Origin: Spirabiliibacterium mucosae
Lineage (GTDB): Bacteria > Pseudomonadota > Gammaproteobacteria > Enterobacterales > Pasteurellaceae
Direction of reading: 5' to 3'
Assembly (NCBI RefSeq): GCF_014884965.1
Contig: NZ_JABTBO010000004.1
Location: 49,876 to 113,875, forward strand
Length of the DNA: 64,000 nt
Shown in pieces: positions 21,075-30,389 of the stretch. The translations under genes and the position numbers were made by a program. Position 1 is the stretch's first letter. The number at the start of each line of letters is the position of its first letter. The notes below the pieces were generated by a model, which was not told where the DNA came from, made no database searches, and saw nothing but the letters and a program-made list of their open reading frames with translations.

Positions 21075-21211
21075 AACAAAAGTGCGGTTGGATTTTTTGC
21101 GCCAGCCGTCACATATGAGTAGAAAATTCTCTCACTTTTTGGCATTATAAAGCCATTGAACACAGCATGCCGCTTTGCGGTCAAGCCAACCTAGACGGAA
21201 AAGGTAAACTT

Positions 21212-21631
21212 ATGCGTATTAAATCTCTTCTCGCCATGACACTGATTGCCGCAAGTGTCAGCTCTTGCTCGTTGTATAACAAGCTTGTCTACCGCATTGA
21301 CGTACCGCAAGGCAACTACCTCCAGCAAGATCAAGTTGAGCAACTGCAAGTTGGCATGACAGCGCCGCAAGTCCAATACCTGCTCGGCACCCCGCTGCTG
21401 ATTGACCCCTACAACCGTTTTGTGTGGTACTACGTTTTCTTGCAACAAAAAGGCCACCAAGACCCTGTGCAGCGCACCTTGACCGTGAATTTCTCACAAC
21501 AAGGCACCGTGAGCGATTTCACCTTGGATAAACCGTTGCCTGAAATGCAAAAAGGCGACGTCAAACCGATTGAACTCGACGACGAACACAGCTGGTGGCA
21601 ATCGTTTAAAAATATGTTCTCCTCAAACTAA
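21212..21631 (+). CDS. bamE: Outer-membrane assembly lipoprotein BamE (SmpA)
   Basis: Small lipoprotein of the BAM complex that stabilises BamA-BamD. I choose ATG 21212 (MRIKSLLAMTLIAASVSSCS), preceded by AAGG, giving 139 residues. The lipobox is VSSC. The family core follows: DVPQGNYLQQDQVEQLQVGM, VQYLLGTPLLIDPYNRFVWY and LTVNFSQQGTVSDF. The extended frame upstream has no ribosome site. An intrinsic terminator follows directly. Confidence 0.95.
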   Translation: MRIKSLLAMTLIAASVSSCSLYNKLVYRIDVPQGNYLQQDQVEQLQVGMTAPQVQYLLGTPLLIDPYNRFVWYYVFLQQKGHQDPVQRTLTVNFSQQGTVSDFTLDKPLPEMQKGDVKPIELDDEHSWWQSFKNMFSSN

Positions 21632-21636
21632 CCTCC

Positions 21637-21660
21637 AAGCCCGATGTTATCGGGCTTTTT
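21637..21660 (+). terminator. Intrinsic terminator of bamE
   Basis: AGCCCGAT (21638-21645) pairs with ATCGGGCT (21649-21656), followed by a T run. Confidence 0.9.
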
Positions 21661-21733
21661 GCTGCCTGCCATTTGAGTTTAATTTCAAGAAAATGCTATA
21701 GTGAGTGAAACTATATTCTCACCAGGAGGCGTT

Positions 21734-22120
21734 ATGGATAATATTATTTGGATCATTGCACTTGTGGTGCTGGTTGTTGTGGGCTTTTGGTTTGTCGGCA
21801 ACGTGCTACGCAACCGGCGAGAAAAGGCCCGTCTTGAGCAACACGAGCAAAGCGTTGTGGTGCTCAGCACCAGCCAAAGCGGCTATGCCGAGGCTGTCAA
21901 CGTGCTGTCTTACAACGGCATCACCCCCAGCACTTTCACCTACCAAGGCCAACAAGCAATTTATCTGCCCGTCGGCCAGGTGGAATTGAGCGTGCAAGCC
22001 CAAAGTGATGACACCACCGAGCCCCACCAAATGCGCGTCAACGTGGCCGAAAAATCCGTCTACCACCTACGCTACAACCTCACCACCAAAGAGTATCAGT
22101 TTGTGGGGTATGATAAATAA
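21734..22120 (+). CDS. Small membrane-anchored protein of unknown function
   Basis: I do not recognise this gene. ATG 21734 follows a strong AGGAGG site and gives 128 residues. The N-terminus is a single membrane segment (NIIWIIALVVLVVVGFWFVG), then a basic patch (RNRREKAR), then a soluble domain rich in Ser, Thr and Gln with possible beta structure (VVVLSTSQSGYAEAVNV, IYLPVGQVELSVQAQ, VYHLRYNLTTKEYQFVGYDK). By the positive-inside rule the soluble part is probably cytoplasmic. It lies between bamE and kdsC with its own terminator, so it is likely monocistronic. Confidence 0.8.
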   Translation: MDNIIWIIALVVLVVVGFWFVGNVLRNRREKARLEQHEQSVVVLSTSQSGYAEAVNVLSYNGITPSTFTYQGQQAIYLPVGQVELSVQAQSDDTTEPHQMRVNVAEKSVYHLRYNLTTKEYQFVGYDK

Positions 22121-22139
22121 GTAAGATGAAAGCCGATTA

Positions 22140-22172
22140 AAACCGCACTTTAAGATAAAAGTGCGGTTTTGT
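22140..22172. terminator. Bidirectional terminator built from inverted uptake signals
   Basis: AAACCGCACTTT (22140-22151) pairs with AAAGTGCGGTTT (22158-22169). T runs follow on both strands. It separates the small membrane-protein gene from the convergent kdsC, whose stop codon is two bases away. Confidence 0.85.
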
Positions 22173-22173
22173 T

Positions 22174-22716
22174 TTATTGCGCCATTTTTTTGGCGGTTTT
22201 GAGGAAGCCTTCGGCGCTGGTGAAGATGGCATCATGGCCTTGGGCGCGGAGGATGGCGTCGCTTAACTCGCGCACGGCACCTTTGCCACCGGCGGTGTTG
22301 AGGGTGATATCAGCAGCGTCTTGAATGTAATCAGGGGCGTCGGCAACAGCAACAGCGAGGCCACAGCTGGCAAAGGCGGGCAGGTCAACGCTGTCATCGC
22401 CGATATAGGCGGTTTGTTCTGCGCTGACGCCGGCCTGCGCCATCAGTTGTTGGCAGGCGGTGCGTTTTTCCAGCTTGCCGAGCTGAAACAGCGTGATGCC
22501 CAGATCGGCGATGCGTTTGCGCAAAATGGCGGAATCCCGCCCGGAGAGCACGGCCACTTGCACGCCGTTTTCGATCAGCATGCGGATGCCAAGCCCGTCG
22601 CGCACGTTGAAGCATTTCAGCGCCTCACCATTGGCGTCGTAATAGAGCGCGCCGTCGGTCAGCACGCCGTCGACATCAGTGATTAACAATTTGATCTGTT
22701 TGAGCTTTTTATTCAT
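22174..22716 (-). CDS. kdsC: 3-deoxy-D-manno-octulosonate 8-phosphate phosphatase
   Basis: HAD-family phosphatase that releases Kdo from Kdo-8-phosphate for the LPS inner core. It has 180 residues. The catalytic DxD is in LLITDVDGVLTDGALYY, motif II is VLSGRDS, and the distal aspartates are in YIGDDSVDLPAF. It is nine bases downstream of kdsD, so the isomerase and phosphatase of the Kdo pathway form one operon. Confidence 0.95.
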   Translation of the reverse strand: MNKKLKQIKLLITDVDGVLTDGALYYDANGEALKCFNVRDGLGIRMLIENGVQVAVLSGRDSAILRKRIADLGITLFQLGKLEKRTACQQLMAQAGVSAEQTAYIGDDSVDLPAFASCGLAVAVADAPDYIQDAADITLNTAGGKGAVRELSDAILRAQGHDAIFTSAEGFLKTAKKMAQ

Positions 22717-22725
22717 TTTTTACCC

Positions 22726-23658
22726 TTAGCTTGAAAATTCAACCAAACCAAGCACTTTGCCGTTGTCGGTCACAATCAGTGAATGAATTTTGTGCTCGCG
22801 CATGTAATCCTCCGCTTGGCTTAAAAATGTGTCAGCCTCAACGGTTTTAGGGTTGCGCGACATAATATCCTGCGCGTTTAGGCGGATGCATTTCACCCCT
22901 TTGGCGGAAAAGGCGCGGCGAATGTCGCCGTCGGTGATGATGCCCGCTAATGCGTCGTTTTCCATCACCACCGCCACGCCCATGCGCCCTTCGTTCATGG
23001 TGGTGATACATTCACTAAACGGTGTGTTAGGGGCGACCACGGGCAGCTTGGTTTGCATCGCGTTGCGCACGCGGGTGAGCAACCGCCGGCCAAGGCTGCC
23101 GCCAGGGTGAAAGCGGGCGAAATCTTGCGGCTGGAAGTTGCGCGCTTTGATCAACGCCACCGCCAGCGCATCAGCCAGCGCCAGTGTCACCAGTGCTGAG
23201 GTGGTGGGCGCGAGATTGTTCGGGCAGGCCTCACGCTCAACCGCGATGTTGAGCACATAATCGGCGTTTTTTGCCAGTGTGGAGCTTGGGTTGCCCGTCA
23301 TGGCGATGATTTTATTGCCAAAATTTTGCAAGCTGGGGATCAGCTTGTTGACATCGTCGGTTTCGCCGCTGTATGAAATCAAAATGACAATATCAATCGG
23401 CTTGAGCATGCCCAAATCGCCGTGAAAGGCTTCCGTTGGGTGCAAAAAGAAGCTCGGTGTGCCTGTTGAGGCAAAGGTGGCGACCATTTTTTGCCCAATC
23501 AGGCCAGATTTGCCAATGCCTGACACCACCAGCCGGCCTTGGCCGGTTAAGATCAGCTCAACCACATCATTAAAAGTGCGGTCAAGGCGCTCGCGCAAGG
23601 TTGCTAAGCCGTGCTCTTCAATGCTCAGCGTTTGGCGTGCAATGTTTAGATAATCCAT
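22726..23658 (-). CDS. kdsD: D-arabinose 5-phosphate isomerase
   Basis: Converts ribulose 5-phosphate to arabinose 5-phosphate, the first step of Kdo synthesis. ATG 23656-23658 (MDYLNIARQTLSIEEHGLAT) gives 310 residues. The SIS domain holds RLVVSGIGKSGLIGQKMVAT and STGTPSFFLHPTEAFHGDLG. Two CBS motifs follow in the last 120 residues (RMGVAVVMENDALAGIITDG; VEADTFLSQAEDYMREHKIH). It precedes kdsC in one operon. Confidence 0.94.
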   Translation of the reverse strand: MDYLNIARQTLSIEEHGLATLRERLDRTFNDVVELILTGQGRLVVSGIGKSGLIGQKMVATFASTGTPSFFLHPTEAFHGDLGMLKPIDIVILISYSGETDDVNKLIPSLQNFGNKIIAMTGNPSSTLAKNADYVLNIAVEREACPNNLAPTTSALVTLALADALAVALIKARNFQPQDFARFHPGGSLGRRLLTRVRNAMQTKLPVVAPNTPFSECITTMNEGRMGVAVVMENDALAGIITDGDIRRAFSAKGVKCIRLNAQDIMSRNPKTVEADTFLSQAEDYMREHKIHSLIVTDNGKVLGLVEFSS

Positions 23659-23773
23659 AATTGTCTCCCACAAAGAATCGCTTGTATTCTAACGTATGTG
23701 ATTAAATGGATAAATCCCAAGATGTCAAAATTGTGCGAAACCGCACTTTTTTGTAGGCTAAAGTGAAATGTGT

Positions 23774-23802
23774 TAGCCAATGGGCGCAATTTCACGTAGA
23801 AT
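23774..23802 (+). promoter_or_regulatory. Likely rnpB promoter
   Basis: TAGCCA (23774-23779) and TAGAAT (23797-23802) are 17 bases apart. The predicted start falls at about 23810, where the P1 helix of RNase P RNA begins. Confidence 0.55.
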
Positions 23803-23809
23803 GGCGCGT

Positions 23810-24185
<376 letters not shown>

Positions 24186-24190
24186 TTTTT

Positions 24191-24228
24191 AAAAGTGCGG
24201 TTAAGGTGACTTGACCGCACTTTTGCTT
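24191..24228 (+). terminator. Uptake-signal hairpin ending rnpB
   Basis: AAAAGTGCGGT (24191-24201) pairs with ACCGCACTTTT (24214-24224), six bases after the P1 helix, with a T-rich tail. The convergent tesB gene ends at 24230, so it may serve both. Confidence 0.75.
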
Positions 24229-24229
24229 T

Positions 24230-25096
24230 TTAAGGCGCGCTAAAGCGAATCAAGCCCTCTTGCGCGGTGCTGGCAATCAGCCGGCCTTGTTGGTCAAAAA
24301 TCTGCCCGCGCGCAAGGCCACGCGCGCCAGACGCGTTGTTGCTTTCCACCGCATGCAGCAGCCAGTTGTTGAGATCAAACGGGCGGTGAAACCAAATGGC
24401 GTGGTCGATGGTGGCCACTTTCATGCCGGGCTCTAAAAAGCCTTTTTTGTGTGGGTGAAGTGCGGTCAGCAAGCAGTGGAAGTCACTGAAATAGGCCAGC
24501 AAGCATTGGTTGATCGCCAAATCGTCGGGCACGCGGCCGTTGGCCTTAAACCACGCGTATTGCTCCGGCGGGAATTCAATGCCTTTAAACGGATTATTCA
24601 AATACTTGGTGCGCACATCAAACGGGCGCTCAGCGGTGAGCTTGTCACGAATGGCTTCAGGCAGATAAGGCGCCACTGCGCGCACGGCGGCGAGTTCATC
24701 GGTCAGCGCCTCTGGCGGCTCCACTTGCGGCATCACGACTTGGTGCTCAAAGCCTTGTTCTGGCGCTTGGAAGGAAGCGGTGATGTGGCAAATCGGCTCA
24801 TTGTGTTGCAGCGCTTTAACCCGCAGTGCGCTGAAATTATGCCCATGGCGGAGCACTTCCACGTCGTATAAAATTGGGTGGGCGGCATCGCCTGTGCGCA
24901 AAAAATAAGCGTGCGCGGAGTGCAATACGCGCTCTTTGGGTGCGACTTGCATCGCGGCATACAGTGCTTGGGCGATCACTTGCCCGCCGAAAACTTGGCG
25001 CAAGCCCATGTCCACATTGTGGCCACGGTAGTAGTGATCGTCAATCATCTCAAGCTCGAGCAGGGCGATCAGTTTGTCTAAAATTGAAGCGTTCAT
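24230..25096 (-). CDS. tesB: Acyl-CoA thioesterase II
   Basis: Hydrolyses medium- and long-chain acyl-CoA to free acid and CoA. ATG 25094-25096 (MNASILDKLIALLELEMIDD) gives 288 residues, the normal length for a double hot-dog thioesterase. The conserved RQVFGGQVIAQALYAA lies in the first repeat. IDHAIWFHRPFDLNNWLL and ASGARGLARGQIFDQQGRLI lie in the second. The frame is open upstream, but the extra codons are promoter sequence for the divergent 4.5S RNA gene. Confidence 0.94.
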   Translation of the reverse strand: MNASILDKLIALLELEMIDDHYYRGHNVDMGLRQVFGGQVIAQALYAAMQVAPKERVLHSAHAYFLRTGDAAHPILYDVEVLRHGHNFSALRVKALQHNEPICHITASFQAPEQGFEHQVVMPQVEPPEALTDELAAVRAVAPYLPEAIRDKLTAERPFDVRTKYLNNPFKGIEFPPEQYAWFKANGRVPDDLAINQCLLAYFSDFHCLLTALHPHKKGFLEPGMKVATIDHAIWFHRPFDLNNWLLHAVESNNASGARGLARGQIFDQQGRLIASTAQEGLIRFSAP

Positions 25097-25192
25097 GGCT
25101 TTCCTTGTTGGCTGTTTTTTTACGGTTATAACAAAGTTGACTGATGAATACAATGAAAACGGCGGATAAATCGGCAACTGTGGGCGAGAAAC

Positions 25193-25221
25193 TTGCAATC
25201 ACCGCACTTTTATAGCACAAT
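25193..25221 (+). promoter_or_regulatory. Possible promoter of the 4.5S RNA gene
   Basis: TTGCAA (25193-25198) and CACAAT (25216-25221) are 17 bases apart. A start near 25228 would leave a leader of about 22 nt before the mature RNA, similar to the E. coli precursor that RNase P trims. An uptake signal lies within the spacer. Confidence 0.4.
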
Positions 25222-25250
25222 GCACGCACTTGATTTTTCAAGTCCTCTAT

Positions 25251-25363
25251 GGGTTCTCCCTTGGTTCCTCGCAACAGGGTTTGGCTCACTGGGTCAGGTT
25301 CGGAAGAAAGCAGCCCAAGTTAAATTACTGTGTGCCGAGATCAAGCTGGGGGAGAATCCACCC
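25251..25363 (+). ncRNA. ffs: Signal recognition particle 4.5S RNA
   Basis: RNA core of the bacterial SRP, which pairs with Ffh to target membrane proteins. The 113-nt hairpin has a closing stem GGGTTCTCCC (25251-25260) with GGGAGAATCC (25350-25359). The conserved apical domain is GGTCAGGTTCGGAAGAAAGC, with the GGAA tetraloop and the AGCAGCC return strand. The GTGTGCCGAGATCAAGCTGG arm is also typical. Confidence 0.95.
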
Positions 25364-25514
25364 TTTCTCGTAATAATTTCACGTTGTTATGATCTAATTC
25401 TCCTTTTTTGCTTAATTTTGAATAAAATAGCGTTGTGTGCTTGATCTTTTCGACCGCACTTTATAGTATTTGTCACTATAGTTACTATTCTTCTTTTTGG
25501 CTTGGCAGGTAATC

Positions 25515-26483
25515 ATGAAAAAAATAGTGATCATTGTGCTGCTACTGGCAATCGCTGGCGGCGCCTATTGGTTTTTCACGCGGGATGACCGCACGCAATA
25601 CGAAGGCGTGAGCTACAGCAATGGGCGGCTGGAATTTGCCCGCATGGACGTGGCCAGCCTTTATCCTGGGCGGGTGGAGCGCTTGGCGGTGAGTGAAGGG
25701 CAGCAGGTTGCCCAAGGCGATGTGTTGGCAGAGCTGTCCTCCAGCACCAGTTCCAGCCAATTGCAAGCGGCCAAAGCGCAGCAAGCGCGTGCCGAGCAAG
25801 CCGTTAGCCGCGCGCAAGCGGAAGTGCAAGCCCGCGAGCAGCAGCTCAATGTGGCACAGATGGATCTCAACAACGCGCAGAAAATGCGCCGGGAGCGCTT
25901 AATTTCTCAATCTGAGCTTGAAAAACGCATCGCCGCGCGTGATGCCGCCCGTGCTGCGGTGGAGGCCACCAAAGCCGCACAATCTGAGGCCAGTGCCGCG
26001 GTGGAGGCCGCGAAAGCGCAAGTGGAGCAAGCCTCCAGCGTGAATGAAGACATGCAAGTGCGCGCCCCGCAAGCCGGCCGCGTGGAATACACGATTGCGG
26101 AAGTGGGCAATGTGATCCCCGCCGGCGGCAAAGTGGTGAGCCTGCTCAACCTGGATGATGTCAGCATGAATCTCTTTTTCCAAGCGCCTGTGGTCAACAA
26201 CATTGCCCTTAACAGCGAGGCGCGCATTGTGCTCGATGGGCTAGATAGCGTGTTCCCTGCCAAAGTGGTGTATGTCGCGGCCCAGTCGCAGTTCACACCA
26301 AAATTTGTGGAAACCGCCGAAGAGCGCGAAAAGCTGGTGTTCAAGGTGAAGCTGAAAATCGACAAAGACACCGTGGATAAAATCGCGCCGTATCTCAAAG
26401 GCGGCATGACGGGCAATGGTTATGTGCTCACCGCACCAAACGCCACCTTCCCGCCTGAGTTGGCGGTGAAATTGCCGCGCTAA
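25515..26483 (+). CDS. yhiI: HlyD-family periplasmic adaptor (YhiI-like)
   Basis: Membrane-fusion protein that should link the ABC exporter to an outer-membrane factor. ATG 25515 gives 322 residues. One N-terminal anchor (IVIIVLLLAIAGGAYWFF) is followed by a split biotinyl-lipoyl domain (SLYPGRVERLAVSEGQQVAQ; MQVRAPQAGRVEYTIAEVG) around a long Ala/Gln/Glu coiled coil (residues about 80-180). It begins a tightly spaced set with rbbA, yhhJ and an outer-membrane factor. The order matches E. coli yhiI-rbbA-yhhJ. The substrate is not known. Confidence 0.87.
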   Translation: MKKIVIIVLLLAIAGGAYWFFTRDDRTQYEGVSYSNGRLEFARMDVASLYPGRVERLAVSEGQQVAQGDVLAELSSSTSSSQLQAAKAQQARAEQAVSRAQAEVQAREQQLNVAQMDLNNAQKMRRERLISQSELEKRIAARDAARAAVEATKAAQSEASAAVEAAKAQVEQASSVNEDMQVRAPQAGRVEYTIAEVGNVIPAGGKVVSLLNLDDVSMNLFFQAPVVNNIALNSEARIVLDGLDSVFPAKVVYVAAQSQFTPKFVETAEEREKLVFKVKLKIDKDTVDKIAPYLKGGMTGNGYVLTAPNATFPPELAVKLPR

Positions 26484-26504
26484 CCGCACTTTGAGAGGGG
26501 CGTT

Positions 26505-29252
26505 ATGAGTGAGCAAAAATTCGCCGTCAAGGTTGAGCACGTTTCCCACCACTATGGCAAAACGCGCGCCCTTGATGATGTGTCGCTAACCTTGCCGATG
26601 GGCAAAACTGTCGGCTTGATTGGCCCTGATGGCGTGGGCAAATCCACGCTGCTATCACTCATCGCGGGGGTGAAAATCATCCAAAAAGGCGATGTTGAAG
26701 TGCTCGGGCGGGATGTCAAAAACAAAGCCGACCGCCAAGCGCTGTCATCACAAGTGGCGTTTATGCCCCAAGGGCTGGGTAAAAACCTCTATCCAACGCT
26801 CTCTGTTTATGAAAATATTGACTTCCACGCCCGCCTTTATGGGCTGGATAGCAAACTGCGCAAGCAGCGCATTGAGCGCTTGATGCAGGCCACAGGCTTG
26901 GCGCCCTTTCCTGACCGCGCCGCGGGCAAACTCTCCGGCGGCATGAAGCAAAAATTGAGCCTGTGCTGCGCGCTGGTGCACAATCCTGATTTATTGATTT
27001 TAGACGAACCCACAACGGGGGTCGATCCGCTCTCCCGCCGGCAATTTTGGACGCTGGTCAATGACCTGCGCCAAGAAATTCAAGACATGACCGTGCTGGT
27101 GGCAACCGCCTACATCGACGAGGCGGAGCAGTTTGAGTATCTGCTGGCGATGGATGATGGCCAATTACTGGTCAATGACAAAACCGCCAACGTGCTTGAG
27201 CGCACGGAAAGTGAAAACCTCGAGCAGGCCTACATCAAACTGTTGCCAGAGGACAAACAAACCCACTGGGACGACAGCCAAATCCCACCGTTTGAGCCCG
27301 AGCCGAACGCGCCGCCTGCCATCGAAGCAGAAAATTTGGTGAAAAAATTCGGTGATTTCACCGCCGTGGATAATGTCAGTTTCAGCATTCCCAAAGGGGA
27401 GATTTTCGGTTTTTTGGGCTCCAACGGCTGCGGCAAATCCACCACCATGAAAATGCTCACCGGCCTTTTAGATGCCACCTCCGGCAGCGCGAAACTGCTC
27501 GGAAAAAGTGTCGAGACAGGTGATATGCAAACGCGCAAACGCGTGGGCTATATGTCGCAAGCCTTCTCGCTGTATGAAGAGTTGAGCGTGCGGCAAAATT
27601 TGGATCTCCACGCCAAGCTCTACCAGCTGGAAGGCAAAGAAAGGCAAAGTGCGGTTGAAGACGCACTCAAACAGTTTGAGCTAAGCGAAATTGCTGATGT
27701 GATCCCCGCCTCACTCTCTCTAGGCGTGCGCCAGCGTTTGCAGCTGGCGGCAGCCTGTTTGCACCACCCCGAGGTGCTGATTTTAGATGAGCCCACCTCT
27801 GGCGTGGACCCTGCTGCACGGGATATGTTTTGGGAATATTTGCTCAAGCTCTCGCGCGAGGATCGCATCACCATTTTTGTTTCAACTCACTTCATGAACG
27901 AAGCACAACGCTGTGATCGTATTTCGTTTATGCACCGCGGGCGTGTGCTCGGCGTTGGCACGCCTGAGGAGTTGCGCCAAGAGCAGCACGCCGACACCTT
28001 GGAAGAGGCGTTCATTCTCTTTTTGGAGCAAGAAGAGGAGAAAGACGGCGAGCAAAGTGCGGTCGAGCACGCCGATGAAGAGAAGCAAAGCGATGGCTTA
28101 AGCGAGGCGAAAGGCAAGCCGATGGGGCTGGCGTATTGGTTTATGATTGTGCTGACCTTTGCCATCCGTGAGGGCAAGGAGCTGCTGCGCGATAAAATCC
28201 GCCTGCTGTTTGCCATATTTGGGCCGGTGATTTTGCTGCTGGCGGGCAGTTATGGCATCTCGTTTGATGTCAGTAATTTACGCTTTGCCGTGTGGGATCA
28301 AGACCAAACCCAAGAAAGCCGCCGCTTGGTGGAACAATTTGAAGGCTCGAGTTATTTCCACGAAGTGGGGCAAATCCGCACCCGCGATGAGTTGATTCAC
28401 AGCCTGCGCAGCGGCAAGGCGCGCTTGGCGCTGGATATCCCGCCTGATTTTGGGCGCAAATTATTGCAAGGGCAAAAGCCCGAAGTGGCATTTTATGTTG
28501 ACGGATCAATGCCGTTCACCGGCGAAAATATTGTCGGCAATATCCAAGGAATCATGACCCAATATGTCAAAGACTACTACGCCCAGCAGGGCTACACCTT
28601 GCCACAAGCGTTTGACCTTGAAGTGCGGTTTATTTATAACCAATCTTTCCGCAGTGTGAATGCCATTTCGCCGGGGCTGATCATGCTCACGCTGATGATG
28701 ATCCCGTGCATGATGACCGCACTTGGCGTGGTGCGAGAAAAGGAAATTGGCTCGATCACCAACCTTTACTCCTCGCCGGCCGCCACCTGGCAGTATCTGC
28801 TGGGCAAGCAGCTGCCTTATGCCACTTTAGCGATGGCGAGTTATTTTGTCCTGATTGGGCTGACCATTGTGCTTATTGGCGTGCCGATGAAAGGCTCGTT
28901 TTGGGCGATGAGCTTGGGCGCGCTGTGTTTGATTTTAGCCTCCACCGCCTTTGGCTTGTTGATTTCAGCCTTTGTGAAATCGCAAGTGGCGGCGATTTTT
29001 GCCGCGGCGATCATCTCGATGGTGCCGGCGCTCAACTTCTCTGGGCTGTTGTACCCGATGTCAACCCTCACGGGCGTGGGCTATTGGATTGGCTGGAGCT
29101 TCCCGACCAGTTGGTATAATTTAATCAGTCTGGGCACCTTCACCAAAGGGCTAGGCTTTGCCAGCTTTGTGTCGATTTATGGCGTGCTGCTGGGCTTTTT
29201 TGTTGCCTATTTGCTGCTCGCCAGCATGTTGCTGAAAAAGCAGGAGGTGTGA
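26505..29252 (+). CDS. rbbA: Double-ATPase ABC transporter fused to a permease (RbbA-like)
   Basis: It has 915 residues, like RbbA of E. coli (911). ATPase domain 1 has Walker A GPDGVGKST, signature LSGGMKQKLSL and Walker B LILDEPTTGVDP. Domain 2 (from about residue 270) has GSNGCGKST, a changed signature LSLGVRQRLQL, and LILDEPTSGVDP. An acidic linker (EEEKDGEQSAVEHADEEKQS) joins a C-terminal ABC-2 permease with about six membrane segments. RbbA was described as ribosome-associated, but the flanking adaptor, permease and outer-membrane factor argue for export. The SLG signature in domain 2 may mark one weak ATP site. Confidence 0.92.
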   Translation: MSEQKFAVKVEHVSHHYGKTRALDDVSLTLPMGKTVGLIGPDGVGKSTLLSLIAGVKIIQKGDVEVLGRDVKNKADRQALSSQVAFMPQGLGKNLYPTLSVYENIDFHARLYGLDSKLRKQRIERLMQATGLAPFPDRAAGKLSGGMKQKLSLCCALVHNPDLLILDEPTTGVDPLSRRQFWTLVNDLRQEIQDMTVLVATAYIDEAEQFEYLLAMDDGQLLVNDKTANVLERTESENLEQAYIKLLPEDKQTHWDDSQIPPFEPEPNAPPAIEAENLVKKFGDFTAVDNVSFSIPKGEIFGFLGSNGCGKSTTMKMLTGLLDATSGSAKLLGKSVETGDMQTRKRVGYMSQAFSLYEELSVRQNLDLHAKLYQLEGKERQSAVEDALKQFELSEIADVIPASLSLGVRQRLQLAAACLHHPEVLILDEPTSGVDPAARDMFWEYLLKLSREDRITIFVSTHFMNEAQRCDRISFMHRGRVLGVGTPEELRQEQHADTLEEAFILFLEQEEEKDGEQSAVEHADEEKQSDGLSEAKGKPMGLAYWFMIVLTFAIREGKELLRDKIRLLFAIFGPVILLLAGSYGISFDVSNLRFAVWDQDQTQESRRLVEQFEGSSYFHEVGQIRTRDELIHSLRSGKARLALDIPPDFGRKLLQGQKPEVAFYVDGSMPFTGENIVGNIQGIMTQYVKDYYAQQGYTLPQAFDLEVRFIYNQSFRSVNAISPGLIMLTLMMIPCMMTALGVVREKEIGSITNLYSSPAATWQYLLGKQLPYATLAMASYFVLIGLTIVLIGVPMKGSFWAMSLGALCLILASTAFGLLISAFVKSQVAAIFAAAIISMVPALNFSGLLYPMSTLTGVGYWIGWSFPTSWYNLISLGTFTKGLGFASFVSIYGVLLGFFVAYLLLASMLLKKQEV

Positions 29253-29253
29253 A

Positions 29254-30381
29254 GTGTTGCGTTGGCTAAAAAATGTCTATTTTCTCTCAGTCAAAGAACT
29301 GCGCAGCCTGTTTAGTGATTACACCTTAATCGGCCTGGTGGTGATTATGTTCACCTTCACCATCTATTCCATCGCCAAAGGGATCACAACCGAAGTGAAA
29401 AACGCGTCCGTTGCGGTGTGGGATCAAGATCAATCCACGCTGTCATACCAAATCCGCGATGCGATTTTGCCACCCTATTTCAACCACGTGGCGAGCATCA
29501 CGCCAGATAAAATCGACAAAGCGATGGACGAGGGTGAGTATATTTTTGTCATCACCATCCCGCCCAATTTTGAGCAAAAAGTGATGGCCGGCGAGCAGCC
29601 GCAAATTCAGCTGCTGGTTGATGCCACCGCCATGACGCAAGCTGGTGTGGGTGCGAGTTATCTCAGCCAAATCATCAACCGCCAAATCAGCGAATTTTTA
29701 CACCAGCCGTCGATGAGTGACATTTTGCCGCTTAAGCCGGTGGTGAATGTGTTGTTCAACAGCAATTTGCGCAGTGAGTGGTTTATGCCGATGACGCAAA
29801 TCACGGGTAACTCGAGCCTGCTGGCGCTAATTTTAGTCGGTGCGGCGGTAATCCGCGAGCGTGAGCACGGCACGATTGAGCACTTGCTGGTGATGCCCGT
29901 GAGCGCCAGCGAAATTGCCTTTTCCAAAATTTTAGCCAACGGCTTGGTGATTTTGGTTTCCGCCATGTTGTCGCTCTATTTTGTGGTGCATCAATTTTTG
30001 GGCGCGCCGATTAACGGCTCGATTTGGCTATTTGCCGCCAGCGAGGTGGTCTATCTCTTCTCCATCGCGGGCTTAGGGCTGTTTTTAGCCACCCAAGCAC
30101 CGACCATGCCGCAGTTCAGCCTGCTGTGTTTGCCGGTTTATATCGTGCTGTATTTACTCTCTGGCGCGCCGTCGCCGTTTGAAAATATGCCGCAAGGCGT
30201 GCAAAACGTGATGCAGCTTTCGCCGCTGACCCAATTTGTGGCCATCAGCCAAGATGTGTTATTCCGCGGTGCGGGGTGGGAGACCATTTGGCACCGCGTG
30301 CTGATCATGGCCGTGCTTGGCGCGGTGTTTGTTGCCCTTGCGATTTCCAGCTTCCGCTCAATGCTGGCAAGACAAAACTAG
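29254..30381 (+). CDS. yhhJ: ABC-2 type permease (YhhJ-like)
   Basis: Inner-membrane permease of 375 residues. The GTG start is one base after the rbbA stop. An N-terminal membrane segment (LIGLVVIMFTFTIYSIAKGI) precedes a large periplasmic domain, then five or so C-terminal membrane segments beginning NSSLLALILVGAAVIREREH. The motif EREHGTIEHLLVMPVSASEI is typical of ABC-2 exporters. It probably pairs with the permease half of RbbA to form the channel. Confidence 0.92.
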   Translation: MLRWLKNVYFLSVKELRSLFSDYTLIGLVVIMFTFTIYSIAKGITTEVKNASVAVWDQDQSTLSYQIRDAILPPYFNHVASITPDKIDKAMDEGEYIFVITIPPNFEQKVMAGEQPQIQLLVDATAMTQAGVGASYLSQIINRQISEFLHQPSMSDILPLKPVVNVLFNSNLRSEWFMPMTQITGNSSLLALILVGAAVIREREHGTIEHLLVMPVSASEIAFSKILANGLVILVSAMLSLYFVVHQFLGAPINGSIWLFAASEVVYLFSIAGLGLFLATQAPTMPQFSLLCLPVYIVLYLLSGAPSPFENMPQGVQNVMQLSPLTQFVAISQDVLFRGAGWETIWHRVLIMAVLGAVFVALAISSFRSMLARQN

Positions 30382-30389
30382 GAGTTATT

